Source: Myroides sp. N17-2 (lineage in GTDB: Bacteria; Bacteroidota; Bacteroidia; Flavobacteriales; Flavobacteriaceae). From it: 64,000 nucleotides of DNA. Numbering within the stretch: position 1 is the first letter of the stretch; each line of letters starts with the position of its first letter. The stretch covers positions 62,001 to 126,000 of the forward strand of contig NZ_NSGJ01000001.1 in assembly GCF_002286775.1 (NCBI RefSeq), given 5' to 3'. Positions 33,951 through 42,786 of the stretch are shown one piece after another. The position numbers were made by a program, and so were the translations under genes. The notes below the pieces were generated by a model. That model was not told where the DNA came from. It was given only the letters and a program-made list of their open reading frames with translations, and made no database searches.

Positions 33951-36900
33951 TTACTCTAAAGCACTCAAATCATAATACCCCTCTTGCTCTTTTATAAAAG
34001 TGATCAAGTCTTTATACAGTGGATTGTGACTAAGTACACTAGCGTTACCTATAATAATCATTTGTTCTTTAGCACGCGTTAGTGCAACATTCAGTTTTCT
34101 ATCTACAGTCTTATCTTCATTAAAGCTAACGACACTATCTAGTTGTAGTACCTCATTGACTGTAAAAGAGTAAATGATAATATCGCGTTGCCCACCCTGA
34201 AAGCGTTCTACTGTATCCACTACGATATCAGCCGCTTGTTCTACCCCACTCTCTTCAAGTTTATTCTTGATTAGAGCGATCTGATTTTTAAACGGAGCTA
34301 TAATCCCAATACGTTTACTCAGGTCGATTACCTCACCATTAGATTGATATAACATTACTATCTTCTGAAGAGCTTTGATAATAAACGTTGCTTCACTAAT
34401 ACTCGTTTTCTTTTGAAGACCCAATTCTTGTTCCTCTACATTGATAAACAATACTCTATTTTGCCCTAATAAATTACCTAAAGTATCATTCTCTATAACC
34501 TTAAATGCTAGAGGAGCTAACTGTCTGCTCAGTCCTTTTTTTGCTTCAGCAGTCAAATTCTCTAAAGTATATGCCTCTTTTAACCTCCCCTCATAAAAGG
34601 CAATATTCGGAAACGCTGCTATCTCTCTATGCATACGTCCTTGATACGTTAGCGTATCATACGCATAGTTTAGATTATGCAGTTGACAGAAGTTATATAG
34701 ACGCTCAAATAGTGAGTTACGTCTATCCACTAGCCCCATTTGTTCTAACAGAGAGTTATTCGTTTTAGACAGTACTTCACTCTGTACCACGATAGCAGGC
34801 AATTGTTTATGATCACCTATCATAATCACCCGTTTACACTTAGGTAACAACCCTATGATTTGAGGTTCTAATATCTGAGATGCCTCATCTATAATCACAG
34901 TATCAAATTGCTTTAGCTTAAACACATCATTCTTACCTGACATTGTCGCTACCGTAGATAAGAACACTCTGTTTTTGCGAATAATATTTGCCAATACATT
35001 ACGAGTAAACTTACGCCCTGTCAGCTCTAATGTCTCACTCTCCCTATTGATAATTGTATTTAGTAATCTATGTTCGTATTTGCTACTACTAGATAGCGGA
35101 CTACCGATGCGCACATATTTATCTATATCCTCTACATCAGCAAGCGCCTCTTCTACCGCACCGCATAGCTCATCCACTGCCTTATTCGTATACGCTAATA
35201 GCAGTACATTTTGCTTTGTATTCGTGTATAGTTCTTCTACTAGTTCCTTAATAATATGAGAAGTCTTCCCTGTACCCGGAGGGCCATTTAGCACATAATA
35301 GTCTTCTGTAGATAGCGCATTGTTAAGTATTCTATTTTGCTCGATAGATAATGTCGATTTATAATATCCATAATCTACACCTTGTTTAGGAGGAAGTACA
35401 TTTAGTATTACTTCACGTTTAGACTTCGGAGCACTCATAAAAGCATATAAGCTCTTATACATACTTGTAAACGAAGAATCCATAGAATCGCGTTCTAACG
35501 CCCATCGATTATACTGATTAAAGTAGGCTATACTCCTCTGTTTATGCCTAAACACTACTGTCACACTCTCTTTACTGATCTGCTGTATAGTACACTTAAA
35601 TATTTGATGATTAGCAGCTGTATCGCGTTCATCTTTACGAGGATATAAGACACATACGTCACCCTTTCTGAAATTAACAAAGTCGTCTGCTAACGTACGA
35701 TTAAAGCAAATCATCTTCTCGTGTTCAGATATTTTATTTTCCCTAATCTCAAGATCACTTAAGATACTATACTTGTCTCTCTTTACCTCATCAGAATCTA
35801 TCCATAGACTCGCCAAACCGTGACTTCCCTCTTGATTACCTGCACCAAGTTTACTGATATACTGCTCCCTTGCGATAAAACTCACAAATGAATAAAAGTA
35901 AGCACGTTCTAATGAACTACATCGTTCTAACACCTGTGTAAACTCGTTTATCTGCTTATACAGCATGGCCTTAAACTTCGTATTCACATTAGGATCACGT
36001 ACTATATACTCCCCCTTTATATAATCAAGCCTTGATGCTATCTTCTCTAGATCATCAGACTTTAAGACTTGTTCATTGAGTATAATCTTATTACGCACTT
36101 CACAGATCTCTTGTACCCTACTTAAGTTGATACGATCCGTACGTAGATTACCTGTCCTTGTTTTACTGTAAAAGATAAAACCACTTAAATATTTCTCATT
36201 ACCGATATCTTTGTAAGGTATTTTATTAACTACAGACAGCATCAGATGATATAAATATAACTGTACAGCGTGATTAGGCTTCACCCCTACACCATCATCA
36301 GGATACACAGTTCCTCCTGATTTAAGTTCTACGATAGTTGTCTTTAGATGATCTGTCCGTACGCTATGCAACAAATCTAGTCGCCCCTGTACACCATATA
36401 CATTACACATAAAGCTAGGCTCTAGACTGATATCCCCCTCCTTAGTAATTCCGTAATAAACAAACTCCTCTAGATACACTCTTTTGATTGTATTAAAGTG
36501 TGTCTCACAGTCTAGCGTATACTGTTTAAAGTTCTTTATATCTAATATATCCGGGCAAGCGGTATGCTCGAAAGGATAGTTCTCAAAGTGATTAATGAAT
36601 ACTGTATTAAACAGTACAGTAGATGCATCCTCCGCACCTACCAGCTCATCCATCACAGCATTGGCAAAGTTTCCCAGTAATAAATGCTTATTATTAGGAA
36701 TCTCATCAAACTTTGATTTGATAAAGCTCAGAGAAGACGTTCCATAGTCTTGAAAACATTCTGCTATAGCAGATACATCGATAAGATAGTCTGGCTCTAG
36801 TATAAATATCTTAGGGTGGTAAATTTGTTGATCATCTATCCCTATGTTTATTAAGTGAAGTGTTGCTCCTGCCCATATCTGATCTATGGTATTAAATGCA

Positions 36901-37430
36901 CTGTTCACTCCCTCTTCCATAATCTGAACTTTGATAGGTATATCATCAGCAGCATCCTCTACCTCACAGATAAGGGTATTTCCCTTTAGGTCGATGACAT
37001 TCACACGAAGTTTATCGATAATTTGTTCAAATTCGATATGCTTAACTTCTAACCGAAGTATGTTAAACGCAAAGTGCTGCCTATTCTCATCAGGGATAGG
37101 AACGTCATAAATAAACGAGATGAAGTTATTCACATCCATCCAGTAGGTAGCGAAGTATCGATCTAAATCAGCAGAATCGTGCTTCCCTAGCTCGTTGCTA
37201 ATCATCCTAAAGTTATGGATCACACGGCTAGCCTGATACTTATTACAAATAAATGACACACGAGAAAATAAATTAGAAAACTGTACTACCTCATCTTTCG
37301 TAACATACTTACATATCTTCTCTAATAGCCCTCTTAGCAGTCTGTATCTAGAACGTGTAGTCATATCCTTACTATTCATGATGTCTACTAGAGAATTAAA
37401 GTATAGTGAAGTATGTTTATTATCTAGCAT
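33951..37430 (-). CDS. Dna2-like PD-(D/E)XK nuclease fused to SF1 (UPF1-type) helicase
   Basis: 1159 residues. An N-terminal region of unknown fold (1-280) is followed by a RecB-type nuclease: GVQGRLDLLH near residue 350 and VELKSGG near 370 give the GRxD and ExK motifs. The helicase domain has Walker A GPPGTGKTS (Lys722), TNKAVDEL, motif II IIDEAS, GDHKQLPA, VERFQGGQRD and NVALTRAKEQM. It probably processes DNA ends or flaps in the cytoplasm. The order (nuclease then helicase) is that of Dna2. It is a single gene next to the 9-mer cluster, with a TATCTTTG box upstream. An anti-phage role is possible but unsupported by neighbours. Confidence 0.9.
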   Translation of the reverse strand: MLDNKHTSLYFNSLVDIMNSKDMTTRSRYRLLRGLLEKICKYVTKDEVVQFSNLFSRVSFICNKYQASRVIHNFRMISNELGKHDSADLDRYFATYWMDVNNFISFIYDVPIPDENRQHFAFNILRLEVKHIEFEQIIDKLRVNVIDLKGNTLICEVEDAADDIPIKVQIMEEGVNSAFNTIDQIWAGATLHLINIGIDDQQIYHPKIFILEPDYLIDVSAIAECFQDYGTSSLSFIKSKFDEIPNNKHLLLGNFANAVMDELVGAEDASTVLFNTVFINHFENYPFEHTACPDILDIKNFKQYTLDCETHFNTIKRVYLEEFVYYGITKEGDISLEPSFMCNVYGVQGRLDLLHSVRTDHLKTTIVELKSGGTVYPDDGVGVKPNHAVQLYLYHLMLSVVNKIPYKDIGNEKYLSGFIFYSKTRTGNLRTDRINLSRVQEICEVRNKIILNEQVLKSDDLEKIASRLDYIKGEYIVRDPNVNTKFKAMLYKQINEFTQVLERCSSLERAYFYSFVSFIAREQYISKLGAGNQEGSHGLASLWIDSDEVKRDKYSILSDLEIRENKISEHEKMICFNRTLADDFVNFRKGDVCVLYPRKDERDTAANHQIFKCTIQQISKESVTVVFRHKQRSIAYFNQYNRWALERDSMDSSFTSMYKSLYAFMSAPKSKREVILNVLPPKQGVDYGYYKSTLSIEQNRILNNALSTEDYYVLNGPPGTGKTSHIIKELVEELYTNTKQNVLLLAYTNKAVDELCGAVEEALADVEDIDKYVRIGSPLSSSSKYEHRLLNTIINRESETLELTGRKFTRNVLANIIRKNRVFLSTVATMSGKNDVFKLKQFDTVIIDEASQILEPQIIGLLPKCKRVIMIGDHKQLPAIVVQSEVLSKTNNSLLEQMGLVDRRNSLFERLYNFCQLHNLNYAYDTLTYQGRMHREIAAFPNIAFYEGRLKEAYTLENLTAEAKKGLSRQLAPLAFKVIENDTLGNLLGQNRVLFINVEEQELGLQKKTSISEATFIIKALQKIVMLYQSNGEVIDLSKRIGIIAPFKNQIALIKNKLEESGVEQAADIVVDTVERFQGGQRDIIIYSFTVNEVLQLDSVVSFNEDKTVDRKLNVALTRAKEQMIIIGNASVLSHNPLYKDLITFIKEQEGYYDLSALE

Positions 37431-37458
37431 AAGGCAACTGAATTGGAATTTAAAAACT

Positions 37459-37466
37459 CAAAGATA
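37459..37466 (-). promoter_or_regulatory. Putative -7 box for the nuclease-helicase gene
   Basis: CAAAGATA on the plus strand reads TATCTTTG on the minus strand, a full TAnnTTTG match 29 bases before the ATG at 37430. Confidence 0.5.
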
Positions 37467-37508
37467 AACTAGATTTCACAGTTTAAGAAACATCAGGTAA
37501 ATACAAAA

Positions 37509-37541
37509 AAAAGAATTGCCTAGCACTAAGACAATTCTTTT
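37509..37541 (-). terminator. Orphan intrinsic terminator
   Basis: 10-bp perfect stem with a T run on the minus strand (TTCTTTTTTTTTG). There is no adjacent protein gene to terminate; see the candidate small RNA. Confidence 0.8.
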
Positions 37542-37583
37542 AAATAACAAACATCTCATTAAAAATGAATGCATCATTATCAC
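37509..37583 (-). ncRNA. Candidate small RNA of about 75 nt
   Basis: On the minus strand a TACTTTTG box (37590-37597) is followed about 50 bases later by a strong intrinsic terminator: AAAAGAATTG/CAATTCTTTT at 37509-37541 with a 13-base loop, then nine T. No gene on either strand would otherwise use this terminator. The minus-strand gene upstream already has one at 37918-37946. No convincing ORF lies between. It sits in a 520-base gene-free gap (37431-37950) that otherwise shows nothing. Confidence 0.45.
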
Positions 37584-37917
37584 CTAGTACAAAAGTAAGA
37601 TAGCTAACCTCTCAATAGTTATAACATTTCAAACAACTATTAGTAAATAGAGATACAATTCAAACATTTTATACATACTTGGTTTTTGACATTGATGTTA
37701 CTACCGAATATATAGGAGTCTAAAGCAAATAAGCCCATACTATAACTTTAGGACTTGCTATATATTGTGATAAAAATGACACGGTAATTATATAAGTTTC
37801 AGAGATAAATTAAAAAATTCTCTAAACTGATAACTATCATATAATTTAACAACTACTATAGCTAATTTTACAAGTGCCAATAATTCGTATAATTTTATAC
37901 AGCTGTTTTTTAACAAG

Positions 37918-37946
37918 AAGAGAAGTATATGGGATATACTTCTCTT
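37918..37946. terminator. Intrinsic terminator of the 207-residue secreted protein gene
   Basis: Stem AAGAGAAGTATAT/ATATACTTCTCTT with a tiny loop, 5 bases after the stop at 37951. The longer T run is on the plus strand, so it may also stop plus-strand transcription. Confidence 0.8.
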
Positions 37947-37950
37947 TTTT

Positions 37951-38574
37951 TTATTTCTTCACTATTGCTACTTTCTTAGATTCCAGTGGCTCGTGATATA
38001 TTTTATATCCTAATTTATTTACTTCTTCTAACAATTCAGGATTAACTATCTGCTCTACCGCTTTAGCATTATACGTATAGTTCACATAATATTTATAACC
38101 CCCTTCAGTTACTTTTTCTTTTGCAGCATACCAAGCAGGTGCAATCTTTTGAACAACTTTAAAAGGTAATCGAAGCTGCACGAAGTTTTTAGGCTTTACA
38201 ATCACATAATCAGTAACTTTCTTAGCGCTAAGTCTCTCGTTCCATCTCTTTAATAAATCCTCAGAATCATAATCACCACTCATTAATGTAGGCTCGTCTA
38301 CCTTGGTTTTTTCATTGTAAACTCTCTGTCTTAATACATACACTTGATTCTCGTATGTACTACCGATACTAGCTGCATAAGCTAACTCTGATGTATCCCA
38401 TGGAAACCAATACGTATCGTCAGTATTATTCATTAGCACTATCGTTACTAGGCTATTATCAGTAACTTTAGAGTCTAACACCTTAAGTTCTACCTTAGGC
38501 TTTACACTCTGACCATACATACAAAATGCGCTCATTAGCGCAACAAAAACAACAACTAATCTATTCATTTTCAA
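37951..38574 (-). CDS. Hypothetical secreted protein
   Basis: 207 residues with an ordinary signal peptide cleaved after CMYGQ. The mature part starts with an immunoglobulin-like strand pattern (VELKVLDSKVTDNSLVTIVL) and a Trp-rich loop (YWFPWDTSELAY). A Lys-rich C-terminus follows. Likely a periplasmic or secreted beta-sandwich protein; no family recognised. Transcribed alone and divergent from the esterase gene. Confidence 0.75.
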   Translation of the reverse strand: MKMNRLVVVFVALMSAFCMYGQSVKPKVELKVLDSKVTDNSLVTIVLMNNTDDTYWFPWDTSELAYAASIGSTYENQVYVLRQRVYNEKTKVDEPTLMSGDYDSEDLLKRWNERLSAKKVTDYVIVKPKNFVQLRLPFKVVQKIAPAWYAAKEKVTEGGYKYYVNYTYNAKAVEQIVNPELLEEVNKLGYKIYHEPLESKKVAIVKK

Positions 38575-38670
38575 ACTTCTCTTTAGTTAGTACAAGATAA
38601 TAACTACATATTATATGACCCGTAAAAGAACTTATTTTTTAACAAAATAGAACCGATATAAATAACACAC

Positions 38671-38678
38671 TATATTTG
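38671..38678 (+). promoter_or_regulatory. Putative -7 box for the esterase gene
   Basis: TATATTTG, a full TAnnTTTG match, 32 bases before the ATG at 38711. Confidence 0.5.
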
Positions 38679-38710
38679 TACTATTAATAGAATTCTACAA
38701 AACTGATATC

Positions 38711-39751
38711 ATGACCAAAATAATATGTGCTACTTTATTCATTTTGAATGCTCTATTCTCTCTAAATATACATGCACAACAACCAATAGAAATAGGTAAG
38801 TCTTACACTATAAAGTCAAGTATACTAAATGAGGATCGAACTATTCAGATCTACTTACCTCCAGGTTACAATGAAACTAAATATCCTCATCAGAAGTATC
38901 CTGTGATTTATCTCTTAGATAGTGAAACTAACTTTAACTATCTAACAGCTTATATAGATAAACTTAGCAAATATCCTTATCCTGCTATTCCCGAAATGAT
39001 TATAGTTGGTATCATAAATACAAACAGAACAAGAGACCTTACTCCTACTAAAGTTCTTGCTGAAAATATGTCTAAAGAGCAGGCTAGCAAAATAAAAGGT
39101 GATAATGGAGGTAATACTGAGTTTTTTAAATTCATAAATCAAGAGTTATTTCCTTACATCGATAGAACCTTAGATTACAAGGTGTTTATTGGTCATTCTT
39201 TTGGTGGTATTACTGCTTTAAATAACCTACTTAATTATACCGATATGTCTAATGCTTATATCGTACATGATCCAAGTATTTGGTGGGACGATAAGGTTAT
39301 ATTGAAAGAATATACTTCTAAACCCAATAAAGATTTTAAACACAGAAGGCTATACTTAACTCAAGTAGGTGAAAGTGAAAACAAAGGTCATCTATCAGAT
39401 CACTATAATGCTATACGTTCTTTTAATGAATTACTTAGTAGTAAAACTCTGACTAATCTCGCTTATAAATATGCACAATATGATGGCGAAGACCATGGTA
39501 GTATACCGATGAAGGGTAATCTAGATGGACTGAGATATATTTTCGATGGTTATCAGATTAATTTTAAAGATATTAAAACGAATCCAACATTAATACAAGA
39601 TTCATTTGAGAAACTAAGTAAATCAATGCATTACAACTTTATACCTACTGAGAAATATTTAGACACTGTCATAACATTTTACAGCAACGCTAATAATAAA
39701 GAATTAGCAGATATTATCACTACTTACAAGGACTCACTTTATAAGAAATAA
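38711..39751 (+). CDS. Secreted alpha/beta-hydrolase (esterase D/Fes-like)
   Basis: 346 residues with a signal peptide cleaved after IHAQ. The PF00756-type esterase fold shows in RTIQIYLPPGYNET and PVIYLLDSE. The nucleophile elbow GHSFGG places Ser163. The likely acid and His lie further on, with His in EDHGSIP. A helical C-terminal tail of about 70 residues follows the hydrolase domain. Relatives cleave siderophores, S-formylglutathione or xylan acetate/feruloyl esters; the substrate here is unknown. Exported, single gene. No clear terminator was found before 39964. Confidence 0.85.
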   Translation: MTKIICATLFILNALFSLNIHAQQPIEIGKSYTIKSSILNEDRTIQIYLPPGYNETKYPHQKYPVIYLLDSETNFNYLTAYIDKLSKYPYPAIPEMIIVGIINTNRTRDLTPTKVLAENMSKEQASKIKGDNGGNTEFFKFINQELFPYIDRTLDYKVFIGHSFGGITALNNLLNYTDMSNAYIVHDPSIWWDDKVILKEYTSKPNKDFKHRRLYLTQVGESENKGHLSDHYNAIRSFNELLSSKTLTNLAYKYAQYDGEDHGSIPMKGNLDGLRYIFDGYQINFKDIKTNPTLIQDSFEKLSKSMHYNFIPTEKYLDTVITFYSNANNKELADIITTYKDSLYKK

Positions 39752-39927
39752 GGTAGATGTATCGTATTATCATTTATTTTAGTACCTTTAAATCATATTA
39801 CACAATAAATAGATTTTATTAGCATTATCATAGGTAGTGCTATATATAAAAACGACTATCTAAACATTGATACTTAGAATAATTCAAAAAGCTGAAAAAA
39901 ATCATATATTTAATCAGAAGAATATTC

Positions 39928-39935
39928 TAAGTTTG
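39928..39935 (+). promoter_or_regulatory. Putative -7 box for the KAS III gene
   Basis: TAAGTTTG matches TAnnTTTG, 28 bases before the ATG at 39964. Confidence 0.45.
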
Positions 39936-39963
39936 ACCCCTCCTATAACCTTAAGCTGATACT

Positions 39964-41022
39964 ATGAATATAAAAATATTGAGTTCAGGATCTTACATCC
40001 CAACTAAAGTAATAGATAATAATAGCTTCGAACTATTTGACTTTAGAGATGAACATGGTACACCTCTAAAAGATACTAATGCACGTATATCATATAAACT
40101 ACAACAGATTACAGGTATAGAAGAGCGAAGATATGTAGAAGACACTCTTGTAAGTAGTGATATAGCTACAATCGCAGCAGAAAATGCAATTAAAAAAGCA
40201 GGCATAGATCCTGAGACATTAGACTATATTATTCTAGCTCATAACTTCGGTGATGTAAAACATGGTACAATACAGTCTGATAGTGTACCTAGTCTAGCTT
40301 CAAGAGTAAAACACAATCTTAAGATAAACAATCCCTCATGTGTCGCATTCGATATATTATTCGGTTGTCCAGGATGGTTACAAGGTGTGATTCAAGCATA
40401 TGCTTTTATGAAAGCAGGTATGGCAAAACGCTGTCTAGTAATAGGTGCTGAGACATTATCTAGAGTTGTAGACTTACACGATAGAGATTCTATGATCTAT
40501 GCTGATGGAGCAGGTGCTACGATACTAGAGCTAACGAATGAAGAAGGAGGTATACTGTCAGTAGAGTCAGCTAGTTTTACTTATGATGAAGCTAACTTTA
40601 TACACTTCGGTAAGTCTTATAATCCTGACTTAGATAAGGACACTAAATATATCAAAATGTTTGGTCGTAAGATATATGAGTTCGCTCTTAGTAATGTTCC
40701 TTTAGCTATGAAGAGTTGCGTAGATAAAAGTGGAGTGGATATTACTAAAATAAAAAAGGTGATGATACACCAAGCCAATGAAAAGATGGATGAGGCTATT
40801 GTCAAAAGATTCTACGAGCTATACAACATGGAAATGCCTAAGCATATTATGCCTATGAATATCCAAAAGTTAGGGAACAGCAGTGTAGCTACATTGCCTA
40901 CACTATACGATATGTTAGTCAACAAACAACTTGAATCTCACTGTCTAGAGAAAGGAGATGTTATTCTATTTGCTTCAGTTGGAGCAGGAATGAATATTAA
41001 TGCATTTACTTATCAAGTATAA
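39964..41022 (+). CDS. 3-oxoacyl-ACP synthase III family protein (FabH-like)
   Basis: 352 residues with the KAS III triad: Cys135 in LFGCPGWLQG, His in VMIHQANEKMD and Asn in LGNSSVATLP. It condenses an acyl-CoA starter with malonyl-ACP, or acts as a related acyl transferase. It is longer than FabH (about 317-335 aa). A single gene without fatty-acid genes nearby, so it may be a specialised paralogue and not the housekeeping FabH (inference). The nearest genes are a secreted esterase and a small membrane protein. Closed by a clear terminator. Confidence 0.88.
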   Translation: MNIKILSSGSYIPTKVIDNNSFELFDFRDEHGTPLKDTNARISYKLQQITGIEERRYVEDTLVSSDIATIAAENAIKKAGIDPETLDYIILAHNFGDVKHGTIQSDSVPSLASRVKHNLKINNPSCVAFDILFGCPGWLQGVIQAYAFMKAGMAKRCLVIGAETLSRVVDLHDRDSMIYADGAGATILELTNEEGGILSVESASFTYDEANFIHFGKSYNPDLDKDTKYIKMFGRKIYEFALSNVPLAMKSCVDKSGVDITKIKKVMIHQANEKMDEAIVKRFYELYNMEMPKHIMPMNIQKLGNSSVATLPTLYDMLVNKQLESHCLEKGDVILFASVGAGMNINAFTYQV

Positions 41023-41030
41023 ATACTATA

Positions 41031-41062
41031 CCCCAAAAGAGAGAACAATCTTTCTTTTGGGG
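41031..41062 (+). terminator. Intrinsic terminator of the KAS III gene
   Basis: Stem CCCCAAAAGAGAG/CTTTCTTTTGGGG (one mismatch) with a 6-base loop, then TTACTTTTT. It begins 9 bases after the stop. Confidence 0.85.
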
Positions 41063-41090
41063 TTACTTTTTCCTGTTAAACACCATACTA

Positions 41091-41282
41091 TTACTCTTCA
41101 TTTTCTTGTTTTTCTTCTTCATAATGTTTGCTTAGATAAAATAGTGCTACAGCACAAACTCCTAAAACTAAGTAACATGTATAACGAACTAACCTATTAT
41201 TAAAAAAATCAAAGAGATCAATAATCAATAGCAGTGTTGCTACTGCCATGATAAACTTTAATAAACGATCTAAATTACTCAA
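41091..41282 (-). CDS. Small two-helix membrane protein
   Basis: 63 residues: MSNLDRLLKFIMAVATLLLI begins the first hydrophobic helix, a second runs near 35-50, and the tail is acidic (EEEKQENEE). It faces the KAS III gene. No family recognised. The helix-loop-helix layout and charged ends make a real small membrane protein likely. Confidence 0.6.
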   Translation of the reverse strand: MSNLDRLLKFIMAVATLLLIIDLFDFFNNRLVRYTCYLVLGVCAVALFYLSKHYEEEKQENEE

Positions 41283-41779
41283 GACACACTAGTTTCTATT
41301 AAACAACTTTTTTATTCCTATACTTCATCTTTTGTATCAAAAAATGAACTATAAGTAGTACTTATTTAATAGCAAGAGTAGTGCCAATTTTAAATAAACG
41401 GCTGTATTTTAGAAGATAACCTATTAACAAAATTTAAAACAAACTACACAAAATGCACTTTACTACACATAACACATGAAATAATTTAGTAAAAATCAAT
41501 ACTTTTCACTTTTTACCAAATTAAATATAATAATAGCAAAAAACCACCTAGATGCTTATAAAGAAGGCATCTATCGCAACAACTTGATCAAAACAGATAA
41601 CCTTAAATGCAATCCTGTTAATCTCCTAAAGTTGTAGAGTTAATATAAAAACAGACTAGGCTTTCTAACTGAACTCACAAATAATAAAAACTCCTCTATT
41701 CGTTATTTTATCAGCATAACTATATCCTTACTTATTTGATTTTAGTAACTTTGCTCCTCATTCAGATATATATTAAGCT
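41283..41779. other. 497-bp gene-free region
   Basis: AT-rich, with stop codons in all frames at short intervals. Apart from the promoter box at 41746-41753 I see no repeat, RNA or ORF that can be supported. Confidence 0.5.
41746..41753 (+). promoter_or_regulatory. Putative -7 box for the AraC-family gene
   Basis: TAACTTTG, a full TAnnTTTG match, 26 bases before the ATG at 41780. Confidence 0.55.
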
Positions 41780-42691
41780 ATGAGTAAAGACTTAGAGACG
41801 ATCAGTGATCACTACAGAGAGAATACAGTAAGTCATTATGCCTTTGATATATCTGACTATCAATGTGGCAAATCACACTTTAATATTAACATCCGCAAAT
41901 ACTGTAACTTTAATACTCCCTATAACAGACGTGATTACTATAAAGTCTGCTTAATCATAGGCGAAGGGGTATTTAAATATGGAGATCACAGAATAGTAAT
42001 CGATAAACCTGTTTTATTCTTACCCTGCCCTACGATACCTTATGAATGGGAATGCTTAAGCAATCAACAAGAAGGATACTTCTGTCTATTTAACCAAGAG
42101 TTCCTAGTAGAGCACAGCACGATAGAATTCTTTAAGAAAACTTCGTTATTTAAAGAATGGAGCAACCCCTTTATTTTCTTAAATGAAGTACAGCAAGAGC
42201 TTGCCTCTACTTACTTTAAACAGATGTATGAGATGGCACAGAGTGACTATCCCTTAAAGTTTGAGATTATCAGAAACCTCTTAGCACTACTTTTACATCA
42301 AGCATTACAACTTAAGGTGGAAGATGTAAAACTAGAAGAATCTACTAGTAGCACTAGGCTATATAGACAATTCGATGCCTTGCTAAATAAGCAATTTCCA
42401 CTAGACTCACCTGCTTATCCTTTAAATCTAAAGACCGCATCTGACTATGCGACAGCACTAAGTGTACATGTCAATCATCTAAATGCATCTATTAAATTGG
42501 CTACAAACAAGACCACAACACAGCTAATAAAAGAACGTTTATTTGACGAAGCAAAGAATCTACTTAAAAACACCTGTTGGGATATAGCAGAAGTAGGATA
42601 TACATTAGGCTTCGATCAACCCTCACACTTTAATAACTTCTTTAAAAAACACGCAGGTATTACACCTTTGAAATATAAAAGCCCAATGTAA
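41780..42691 (+). CDS. AraC family transcriptional regulator
   Basis: 303 residues. The N-terminal cupin-like ligand domain (about 1-180) has KPVLFLPCPTIPYEWE. The C-terminal AraC domain (about 195-303) has two HTH segments: the first includes TALSVHVNHLNASIKLATN and the second DIAEVGYTLGFDQPSHFNNF, ending FFKKHAGITPLKYK. It probably controls the Bcr/CflA-type exporter 95 bases downstream, which has its own consensus promoter. Such AraC/MFS pairs often respond to the exported compound (inference). Confidence 0.92.
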   Translation: MSKDLETISDHYRENTVSHYAFDISDYQCGKSHFNINIRKYCNFNTPYNRRDYYKVCLIIGEGVFKYGDHRIVIDKPVLFLPCPTIPYEWECLSNQQEGYFCLFNQEFLVEHSTIEFFKKTSLFKEWSNPFIFLNEVQQELASTYFKQMYEMAQSDYPLKFEIIRNLLALLLHQALQLKVEDVKLEESTSSTRLYRQFDALLNKQFPLDSPAYPLNLKTASDYATALSVHVNHLNASIKLATNKTTTQLIKERLFDEAKNLLKNTCWDIAEVGYTLGFDQPSHFNNFFKKHAGITPLKYKSPM

Positions 42692-42732
42692 TCAATCTTT
42701 GATTTTTGCAATTATCCCTTTGAGATATTTAA

Positions 42733-42762
42733 TTGACAGAATCATCTATAAACTTACTTTTG
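42733..42762 (+). promoter_or_regulatory. Consensus promoter for the MFS exporter gene
   Basis: TTG at 42733-42735, 19 bases, then TACTTTTG at 42755-42762: a full match to the Bacteroidota consensus. It lies 24 bases before the ATG at 42787 and probably also carries the AraC operator. Confidence 0.75.
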
Positions 42763-42786
42763 CTTCTGAAACAACAATTGTAATTT

